This document shows positions 34,701 through 45,369 of a stretch of DNA of 64,000 bases, in pieces. The position numbers and the translations under genes are program-made. The DNA is from Rugalucina vietnamica (taxonomy: Eukaryota; Mollusca; Bivalvia; Lucinida; Lucinidae), in the NCBI GenBank assembly GCA_964017185.1, contig OZ024878.1, forward strand, positions 13,897,351 to 13,961,350. Reading direction: 5' to 3'. The notes beneath the pieces were generated by a model, which was given only the letters and a program-made list of their open reading frames with translations, did no database searches and was not told where the DNA came from. Each line of letters opens with the position of its first letter. The stretch's first letter is position 1.

Positions 34701-35776
34701 TATTTGAAGAAGGAGACCAGTATGAACAGCACATGATCAAGTGCTACAGGACCAGATGGACCTGCCATGCCTGTGGCAATACCTTCAAGCTGAAATCGTA
34801 TCTCGAGAAACACAAGAGAACGCAACATCAGGCTTGGGCAAGCATAAATAGAACATTGAAAAGATCTGCAGGACATTTCAAGGTTGGTCTGAAAACGAAC
34901 AGTCATGTAGCCAAAGCTAATGTCGTTGAAGAGAAGCATAACCTGGATGATCAGAGTAAAGTGAAGGATAGTAAGGAAAAGCAAGTTTCTGATGGTCAGG
35001 TACAGAAAAAGGAAGAGACAGTGAGCACGGCTAAGAAGGTAAAAAGTGTCGATCTAGTTTCTGAAGAAAACTCTGACTGGGATAAGTCACCTGATGTATC
35101 TTTGGAGGGAGAATTACAGGTTTCTGATGATAGTGACAGCTCAAGTGACAATGACTCGAGAAGACAGGAAATTAAGAAAGACAAAGTTGATCAGAGCAGT
35201 GTGGATAAGAAAAAAGAGCTGTGGCTTGGCAGGGTGATCCGGAAAGCCACCACACCTGCCATCCCAGTTGCACCTAAGAAACAGAAAGTAGACGAAAAGC
35301 CAGAGAACGAGGACATTGGACAGAAAGGGGAAGCTGTACAGGTGAAGAAAGATAACGTGATACTGAAGAGAAAGAAAGAAATCAAAGTGACATGCGAGAG
35401 TATGATAAAAGAGGGATCGTCTGAAGCTGTCACAACAGTGACAGAGAATGGTGAGGAGACTTACAGGGATAAAGTTCGAAGGAAGAAGCAGAAGACAGGG
35501 CCAGTTAAGATAGATATGGGCGATATCATTCCAGACGGAAGTATTTGTGCAAATGATATCAGTTTGCAGCTGAAAGGAGAAGGGAATGTTGAACTAACCC
35601 TTACATATTGCCCTGAGTCTGATTACTAAAGTGTTCAAATTCAGTGCTACTAGGAAGGCATTGTGGTTCAGTGTTATTGACATAACATACATTAGACCAA
35701 GGTCAGGTCTATGATATACAAAAAAAGTAATAATATCTATAAGCCTAAAGTAAGGCATGGTCCGATGCGGACAGAC

Positions 35777-35825
<49 letters not shown>

Positions 35826-38800
35826 GAAAGATGTTGTATGGAAAATAATGTTTACGTCATGATTCTTATAGTTGTTTATTTTATGCGAGGACGCATATAC
35901 CCGGAGGCGTGGGTAGTGTGACAAAATCATTATTTTTGCAAGTCGGTCTTCATAGGAAAGTACCGGCGATTAATTCACTTGGTCGAAACGACTTTGAGTA
36001 GCCTGACAACCCCGTTTCTAAGGTAATTCAAAACATAGACTCGCCCGCAAAGTAGATTCGTCCAATGTGTGTGACGTCACAGACAGTATAAATACCTGTG
36101 TTTCACGTTGCGAGTGGTTCAGTTAGCAAGAAGTCGTCGGAGAGTACAGATAAAGTAAATAAACCAATATAAAATCTATTAAAGACTGATTGCAAGCTTG
36201 GTTTAGTGGCGAACAGTGGATTTTATCCATCTCAGTAGCAATAGCGAAAAGTGGACACAGTCCATCCAAGTAGCATTGATTAATATAACCAAGCAGTGAA
36301 CAGTCTTAGGCGATTAAGGTGGTTTATGTTACTAGCATAGGACTGGCCTAGCAGAAGTGTATGCTGGTCACTCACGGAGCATCAGCAGTGTAGGCTGATA
36401 CTAATAATCAGGGATAGCTCAGCAGAGATTAAGGCTGAGCTCATATCCCAAGTGCAGATCATCATCACATTTGTTTTATATGCATATTAAGTTGATTCCT
36501 ATGATTTTTGTTTTGCTCATCCAATCATTGTAAATCATTGGTCTATAATCACAGGACAAAGTAGTCCCAAAGGAAAATTATTTATATATATTTATCAAGC
36601 TAGCCCCGCATACGTTACACTTGTTTAAATTTCCTGAAATTAGTTCAAACCACAAGCCATGTGATTCATTGAGAACATGAATCATCATGTCTGAATATGT
36701 TTTTCATTGTTTTTGGTAAAAGAGAACCTTCAAAAGGTCGCTAGAATGTATTTCTGTGAATTTGTTTATGGTATAAGTATTGATGGTCTCAAGAAAGTTG
36801 AAATTGTCAACTTCACTCATGTCAGAGGTGATAGGGCTAGTACCTGAGTACGGAAATAATAGGTAATTGAATAATAAAGGCACATCACATTCAAACTCTG
36901 CCCTGGGACTGGACTGCTGTAAAGCTCATCTGTCTTCTGCAAGGCTCTATCTATAATTGACTCTGGATTATCAGTATTTCTCCCTTAGGTCACATAGTCT
37001 GTGTAGGCAAGTGGTGATTGGTCAAGGTTGATATGATGGATTACGTCACTGATGCTTGTGCAGAAGAAGGTTTCACTAACTGAGGGTGTCACAGTATCTA
37101 TAGATAGAACTGAAGAAAATAAAAGCATGTAGGATCACAACGTCTTACCCATGACTGTAGATACATCATTTGCTGAAAACATCGATTGTGGGGACACATT
37201 ATAACCGCCTTGCCGAAAAGGTTCTAACAATGAGTACCCACAATCTATGTAACAGTATGTTTTAGATCAAAATTGAGAAATATAGGCATACCCCTGCAAA
37301 CCCAACTTGTTCTATATGAAAGTGGGATTTACGGATTTGTTTTCCTGATGTTTCGATTTTTTTTTTACTCCGCCAACTGAATTGGTAATGGCGTTCTACT
37401 CCTTCAGTCATGTGACAGTAATTGTGATTTTGATTGGGCATGGAATTCTTGGTCTTTCTTACTTTTTAACATTTTCTTACTGTTGTTGAGGCATTGCATT
37501 GTCACCTCTTGGGCACTTCCTTGTCTTCTTACATGTAACGAAAGAAGACAAGAACAGTAATTCTTGCATAGATATCTATGCGCATAGCTGTTTGAAACCA
37601 TTTTCAGTCGGTCGAAAGCCGTGTTCAAACGGCAAAACCCATGTTCAAATCATGAAATTCACGTGCCGTTTGAACATGGGTTTTGGTCGACGTCATTGGT
37701 CAATGTGACGTGACGTCATGTGTTTCGTAGAAACAAACTGTGACAGAATGGCCGACGTTGAAGAAGCTCTAAGGATTTCTGTGAGTTTTTACGTTGTTAA
37801 TGTTATTTTCAAGGGATTTTAAGTGGATTAGAGTGAAAATGCAAGAATAGCGATCAACCATGGTTTGTTTCAGTGTTCAAACATTTGCTGGATCACTCGG
37901 AACAGGTTTGAACACGCGGCCTTCGGCCTTGTGTTCAAACACCTTCCTTGTGATCCATCGAATGTTTGAATGCTGAAAACCATGGTTGATCCCTATAACA
38001 GTATATGTACCAAAATGTGGTCTTGCTAAAAATGGCAAGAACCTCATAGCAAGCTATGTAAAGAAGTGGCGTCCTAATTTTTGGAGTGTAATGAAATTGA
38101 TTTTCAGAAATTACTTGAGGAGTTAGAAAATGAAGAAATTCCATCATACATTAGAGAGGCCAGGCTTCAAGAACTCAGAACACAGGCTGTACAGTTCAAA
38201 GACATGAAAGAAAAGCAACATGGCATCTATACGTAAGTAGAAATGAAAAGAGATTGATGTTTTATCCGAGTCTTGTGTAAATTCTTGATTTCCATGGTGA
38301 AACCATTTAGTTCACTCGTTTACTTAAGAATATTTTAGAAAGTTTTTGACTGCCCTTTTTGTTTCATTTATCGAAAGCACAATTTGTGATAACTAAGATA
38401 AACAGGCCCAGCGGTAATAAAACTTTTTTCATGCTCGACACAGTAGAGCATGAAATTACAACCACTCATAAAAACTGAAATAGCCCAAAGTTTTGGAGCT
38501 AGGCCATCAAAGCCAGTAATTTATCCTGCTCATAAATGTTAAAATGTCAACAATTGTTATGAGGAGGATAAATTTTAGTCTCAGTTGAGCTGAGCATGAA
38601 AAAAGTTTTATTACCTCAGGGCCAGGTCACCTCATTATAACACTGTCTTTTAGGTCTATATGACATGTCCATGTTATATTGAAAACTACATTACAGTGGG
38701 GTTTGTTATTGTGTGGTTGAAGAGTAGAATTCACATTTTGTGATTGTGGAGATTTTTTTCTATTTGAGCCGCCGAATTGGAAAACCAACAATCTGCACAG

Positions 38801-41800
38801 GCAAAAACAAAGGCTTCTGCGTAACTGCGAACTTGATCTGCGCCTTTGTTTTCACTACACGGATAGTACAGTTCCTCTACTTTCTAAATCCACAATTTCC
38901 AGCCTCTAACCATCCTCTTTGACTGTACACCCCGGTTTGTGTCGGACCTAGACGGAACCCAAATTGTTGGTTTTCTCATGCACAGGCTTATTTTGCAGTG
39001 AAGTAACAGATGAGAAAGCAGTATTGGATCTAACAACCAGTGAAGAGAAATGTGTGGTTCACTTCTTTCACGAGGACTTCCGACGATGTGCAATAATAGA
39101 TCTACATTTAAAAGTAAGTTGAACCCGCTTAGCCTGAATAATTTTGTTTGTTTGAATTGATGTTTTATGTCTCAGTCAACAGCTAAGGTCATGTCGTGAC
39201 GTTGCCTCCATTTTTAGCTCACCTGAGCCGAAGGCTCACAAGGTGAGCTTATAGGATGGCCATGCTCCGGCGTCCATCCGTCGTCGTCGTCCGTTCACAA
39301 TTTCAAAGATCTTCTCCTCTGAAACCGCTGGGCCAATCAAATCCAAACTTCTTGTGGAGCATCCTTAGGAAGGGGGGATGAAAGTATATATAAATGATCC
39401 AGGTCACATGACCAAGATGGCCGCCATGCCCATATATGGTAAAAACCATAAAAAAATCTTCTTCTCTGGAACCGGTGGACCGATTTCAATGAAACTTGGT
39501 ATGTAGCATTGGGGACTCTGGCCAATCATAGTTTGTATAAATAATGACCTTGGGTTGACCTTGACCTATTTTACGGCAAGGTCAATTTTGGTTACATAGG
39601 CTTTTCAATGGAAAGCAGTGAAAACATTGAATTTTTCAGGAAGTTTTGTAGCCCTTGACCTGAAAGTTGGTAGATAAAGACAACATATTGAGCTAATGAT
39701 TATGAAGTGATATGAGTGTTAAAGGTCAAGGTCATTTCTTGACCTTCGCCAAAGGTCATTTACAAATTAAATGTTAAACTTAATTTTCTCAATAACAGCT
39801 CAACCAATCAAAGCCAAATTTTTTATGTAGTATCCTTAGGATGGTTGAATGAAAGTTAATATAAATAGTCAATGTCACATGACCAAGATGGCCACCATGG
39901 CTATAAATAGCAAAAACCTTTAAAGATCTTCTCCAGAACCAGAAGGCCTATGATTTTGAAACTTATCATGAAGCATCAGGGGGAGGAGCTCTACAAAGTA
40001 TATATAAATCATGACCCTGGGATGACCTTGACCTATTTTACGGCAAGGTCAACATAGGTCGCCCATGCATTTGACTGGGGAAAATTGTCAAAATGTCATT
40101 TGATGGAAAAAACTTTATGGAAATGGGCTAATAGACTGAATATTTATGATTCTGAAAAAAGGGACCCCAGGGGCAGGTCTGCCCCCACCTCGGGGCAATA
40201 TGCATGTATATTACCATAATGTTCAAAGGTCTTTTTCTTTTTCTCTGAAACGGCCAATCAAAGCCAAATGTCTTGTTGAATATTCTTAGGGAGGGAGAAT
40301 GAAAGTTTATATAAATGGTCAAGGTCACATGACCAAGATGGCCACCATGGCTATAAATAGCAAAAAGCCTATAAAAATCTTCTCCTGAACCAGAAGGCAA
40401 CTTGGCATGAAGCATGAGGGAGAGGAGCTCTACAAAGTTTATATAAATCATGACCCTGGGATGACCTTGACCTATTTTATGGCAAGGCCAACATAGGTTG
40501 TCCATGCATTTGAATATGGAAAGCTAGTAAAATGTAATTAAATGGGGGGAAACTTGCTGGGAATATGCAAATGGACAGAAGATTTATGTTGATGGAAAAA
40601 ATGTCCTCAGGGGGTTGCCCCCGGGCTATATACATGTATATGACCATAATATTCAAAGATCTTCTTCTCTGAAACCACTTGGCCAATCAAAGCCAAACCT
40701 TTATGTGGAGCATCCTTAGGAAAGGCGAGTGAAAGCTAATATAAATGGTCCAGGTCATATAACCAAGATGGCTGCCATGGCTATAAATAGTAAAAACCAT
40801 TATGAATCTTCTTCTTCAGAACCAGAAGGCCTTTGATTTTGAAACTTGGCCTGAAGCATCAATGAATACAGCTCTACAAAGTTTGTATAAATCAAGACCC
40901 TGGGATGGCCTTGACCTATTTTACAGCAAGGTCAGCTTAGGTTGCATATCCCAGTTCTCAGGTGAGCATTAACAGGACCATTGGTCCTCTTGTATGGGAC
41001 TTTTACCCAAAACGAGGATGTCATGATATCCAACAATTGCTTGAAATATTACCATCCAACTAAGCCACAAAAGTCTTATACGTGTGCATGGTTTGACTTG
41101 AACCACTTTTCCTGGGCAGGCTCAGACCTGAGCGGTTGACCAGTACTCAGATGGTCAGTCAGTAGTGTATAAGCTTTGCCTGGAGCCACAAGCAGCCCAT
41201 TTATTTCTTTAGGCCCAAATAGGCCCCAATGGGCGGGGGCCCTAGCCTGAATAAGCTGTCAATGGACTGTTGACTGTTGTAAACAGGGTTTACAAATCTT
41301 CTGTGTTTTCCGATAAACTGAAATTTGCTTTAACTCCAAAAAAAAAAAAAAATAAATGATAATGGATTGTCCAGTTCTAAGTTTCAGAAATGTTTGGTTT
41401 GATAATGTTCATCATAAAGCAAACAGTACACGCAATGGAGATTCAGAAGCCATTTTGCTTGTTATGTATTTGAAAGAGTTTGTGTAGGTATTCAATTATC
41501 AGCATCAGGAAAACATGTCTGTGAAATAAATACCCCCTTAAACCCCACTTTTATATAGAAAAACTGGGGTTTGCAGGGGTATACCAATTTTTCTTATTTT
41601 TTATCCAAAACATAGATTGTGGGTACTCGTTAGAACCACCTCTAACATGTACCCACAATCAATGTTTTGAGCGAAATTATTAAAAATATCAAAATTTTTC
41701 CAATGAAATTTTCTATTTTTGCTTTTGAAAAAATTCTCTGTATATTGCATGGGCATGTTTTCATAATGATTAAATATCTAGCAAACTTTCTTTTCAGAAA

Positions 41801-44800
41801 TTAACAGAGAAATATTTTGAAACAAAATTTGCCAAAATCAATGTTGGCAAGGCAAAGTTTCTGGTTGAGAAGTTAAAGATACGGGTTCTTCCAGCTGTTC
41901 TATGTTTTGTTAAAGGAATTGTAGTAGATAGGTATGTTTTGTTTTGATGAGATTGCAAAACCTTTATGAAATGCCTAACCTTTTAACGACCTTCAGTATT
42001 TAGAGAAAGTGATAAAAAGGCAATTTCTAAAGTATAGTAAAAAGAGAGTAGATTTTAAGTCCTCAAGAAATACTGATGGAATGTCAAATTGTATATCTCC
42101 TAAGTTAACCTTTACTATTATCAAAGAATCAAAACAGACTTTAGGGAGAATGTGGTGGCCTGGTGGTAGAGCACCGAACTTGGAATCGAGAGGTCCTTGG
42201 CCTGAGATTATGAAACTTTTTTCATGCTCAACTCAGCTGAGGCTAAAATTTATCCTGCTCAAAAATGTTAAAATGCCAGCAATTGTTGGCATTTTAACAT
42301 TTATGAGCAGGATAAATTGCAGGTGTTTGATGATTTTAAGAATTTAAATCAATGTGGGCTATTTCAATATTTAGAGACAATTTAAATTTCAGTCTCAGCT
42401 GAGTTGAGCATGAAAAAGGTTTTATACCTCGGGGGCCTGAAGATGACTGAAAAATGTTGACTGGGACTTGAAAACAGAACAGACTTAATGCTTTGTTTAG
42501 AAGACTAAAGACCTTTTGTTATTTTTTGCCACTCTTGAAAACAAAATAAAGGCCAATTATTATATTTTTGAACTTGTGTTTTTCAGGGTGGTGGGTTTTG
42601 AAGAATTAGGAAATACAGACAACTTTCCAACAGAAGTTTTAGAGAGAAGAATAGCAAAATCAGGTAATCAAGATGAATTATGGACAATTCTGACCTTGGC
42701 TTATTCGGCCCTAGTCAATTCGGACCCTAAAAAATTTGGCCCTAGTCAATTCGGACCCCGACCACTGGTCAATTCGGACCCCGACCACTGGTCAATTCGG
42801 ACCTTTTTTATTGGTCAATTCAGACCTAAAAAATAAAAATTCTTTGGTCAATTCGGACCTTTTTTGTTGGTCAATTCGGACCTTTTCCATTGGTCAATTC
42901 GGACCTTTTCTTTGGTCAATTCGGTCCTTTTCCATTGGTCAATTCGGACCTTCGCATCATGCATTTTCCAGAAAGAAAACTGTGTTCAGATTAAAAACGA
43001 GCCATCCTTTACTGATTTCTTGCCGTGCTGTATGTGATAAATCCAAGAAATATGGTTTAATAAGCAGCAGCAGTTTATTCATACACTGATCATGACAACT
43101 CTTCTAAAGTCGTTACGTCGTTCCCTTGGTAATGTCTATGACGTCATCAGTGCTAAGGTAGATAATCAAGATACATGTACTTAAGTAAGTAAATTAGCAC
43201 AGTAATTTTCCTTAGATAAAGTTTAACATTCATTACACTTTCTTTTTTTTTTTTTTGTATCAATAAACATGATTTGCATTAATATGATTAGCATTATACT
43301 GATGAAAGCGAAGGTAAATCAAAATGCTGAAATAATCAAAGTAAGTGAAACACTTTCAGTTCAGTTATAAAATCCACAATTTGAATCATGCAAAATTTAT
43401 GTTTCGTTTCAAGTCTTCACCTTAATCATGACGAGTTTACAATACAATGTTCTCATCATCTGTAATGCTTAGTTTAGCCATATTCTCCCAACTATCGGGG
43501 CAATCTGCTATTAGATGCCGGAAAGATCCACAGCATTTGCATGTCATAATCTGTCCATCTGAGCCAACTGCATTCATTTTCCTGCTTCGCCCTGCTCTTG
43601 GACAGGTATTTTCTCTGGAACGTGTGTTGGCTGGTCCTTTACACCCATGGTCGCAGCTGGTTCCTGTTCTGTTGTTAAACCGCCTACTGGGTTTACTTTT
43701 CACATACCCAGCAGCCAGTAACACCTCTTCATTCTCCGCTAGGTATGCTGGTTCTAACTTAATGGCTTGATTTTCATTGGTGCATATTTTGTCTCCTTTA
43801 AATTTCTTCAGTGATGCTTTTGCTTCTTCATACAATGTTAACTTATTTTCGAAGTTCATCCCAGTTAGAACTAACATCTTTTCTTCTTTTGTGATGTTCG
43901 CTTTCTTTATTAGTTTAAATGCTAAAATCTCAGAAGGAAGTGCCATGCTTTTCTTTTCCACTTTTCTATACTTTGAATCGAACATCGCTATGTACTCCTG
44001 TATTGATTGACCATCTTTCCTGCTAAACTCGTCAAAATCTTCAAACTTATCTAAACTGTCCGCCAAATCATCTTTTCCTAAATGTTTGTCTAAAAACACA
44101 AGTAAAATATCTAGCCCACTGTCATCCTTAAGATCATCTATAGGTATTTGATCAAAGACCTTGTCTTTAATCTGATTCTCATCCTCCTCTGGTAAAGATA
44201 AAGCTACAGCTATACCCTGCTTGTCCCTTTTCAGCTCTGTTATTTCACTCCAGGCAAGAACCTCCTGCTTAAACCGCTCATAGTTTTTAGACTTTGTCAA
44301 TGAAGGTGGGTTAACTCGTGTTGTCATGCTGTAATGACTGACACTTCTTATCACCAGCTCAATAATACAAAAGTTTTACACTCACTTCTCAGTAAACAAC
44401 CTCTGTATTACTCTGTAAACTGCCAAACAGAAACAGTATTCACTATAACGCTAATGTTCAGTCACTAGAAGCACTTCTCTCTTACGCTATCCAAACACCA
44501 ACAACCTCTGTAGTCGCTATAAAGTTAATCTCAGAAACCCCTTTCGCTGTAGACACTTAGTCTGTTACCACTATACGCTGTTGTAGACACTGAAAGCTGT
44601 ATATTTCTGTTTATTTTCTTGTATTCAATTTTCTGTATTTATCCAATCATTTTATCATTTAATCTGTCCTCCCTGGCATTCCTTTTCCTTTCTCCAGCTG
44701 CTAGTCAGGCCTTTACCCTATTACTGTCACCCACAAACATAAAGATCCTGAACCTCGCTCTGCTACCATTTGATAAATCCAAGAAATATGGTTTAATAAG

Positions 44801-45331
44801 CAGCAGCAGTTTATTCATACACTGATCATGACAACTCTTCTAAAGTCGTTACGTCGTTCCCTTGGTAATGTCTATGACGTCATCAGTGCTAAGGTAGATA
44901 ATCAAGATACATGTACTTAAGTAAGTAAATTAGCACAGTAATTTTCCTTAGATAAAGTTTAACAGTATGACGGTCTCGCATTTCATAAGGTAAAACAGCA
45001 GTTTACGCTGAATAATCTCATATGCCAGAGGATCGTGAACTACAAAACACAAAGTACCCTTAGGAAACAGATGGGCTGCTTGAGCCTACAGACAAAGCTT
45101 ATTCACTTCTGACTGACTGTCTGATCACTGGTTAACCGCTCAGAAGGTCTTTGCCCAGGAAAAGTGGTTTAAGTCAAACCATCCATACACATAAGCCCTT
45201 GTGTTTACTTGTGTGGTTATGTTTTCAAGCGCATATGGATATCATGACATAGTAATGTTGGGTAAATGTCCTACAAAATGGAGACAACGTCCCGGCATGA
45301 CCATGGCTGTTGACTGGGAGGCGAAGCCAGA

Positions 45332-45369
<38 letters not shown>

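Larger units (their letters stand above)
28817..36619 (+). mobile_element. complete Ty3/gypsy LTR retrotransposon
   Basis: A 7803-bp element bounded by two direct 703-bp LTRs that start TG and end CA and that I found identical by eye at a constant 7100-bp offset. It is flanked by the 4-bp duplication cttg (28813-28816 and 36620-36623). It has a tRNA-Lys-type primer site just inside the 5' LTR and one long Gag-Pol frame. Identical LTRs and an intact frame imply a very recent insertion. It lies in TXNDC9 intron 1 or just upstream of the gene, in the same orientation. Confidence 0.96.
37560..37999 (+). repeat. repeat family X carrying promoter-like DNA and a mini first exon, copy 1
   Basis: It aligns with the reverse complement of 57311-57753 over most of its length: attcttgcatagata, gctgtttgaa, ccatgttcaaa...catgaaattca, acgtcattg.tcaatg, then ATGGCC, 11 open codons and gtgagtttttacgttgtt. 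The right part carries its own inverted pair gatcaaccatggttt/aaaccatggttgatc (37851-37991). No transposase was recognised and I found no clear terminal repeats. Confidence 0.8.
43035..44964 (-). mobile_element. gag-only LTR retrotransposon, copia-like Gag
   Basis: A 1930-bp element with identical 194-bp LTRs (43035-43228 and 44771-44964; TG...CA) and a 5-bp duplication gtatg (43030-43034, 44965-44969). On the - strand the order is LTR, primer site (44768-44753), one Gag frame, a polypurine tract (A-rich, near 43257-43240) and LTR. There is no protease, RT, RNase H or integrase. It is inserted in a foldback element inside the last TXNDC9-like intron. Confidence 0.92.

Noticed and set aside
35745-35930. 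His-rich ORF near the gypsy 3' end
   Set aside because: It is the (GAT)n microsatellite read on the other strand.
28817-36619. Identity with the clam leukaemia-associated Steamer element
   Set aside because: Steamer as I recall it is about 5 kb with much shorter LTRs; this element is 7.8 kb with 703-bp LTRs and a long C-terminal extension.
28817-36619. Endogenous retrovirus with envelope
   Set aside because: No second frame, signal peptide or membrane segment follows integrase; the extra region is zinc-finger-like and charged.
39215-40992. A protein-coding Rep/helicase gene in the Helentron-like elements
   Set aside because: No frame over about 125 codons and no helicase motif; these are nonautonomous.
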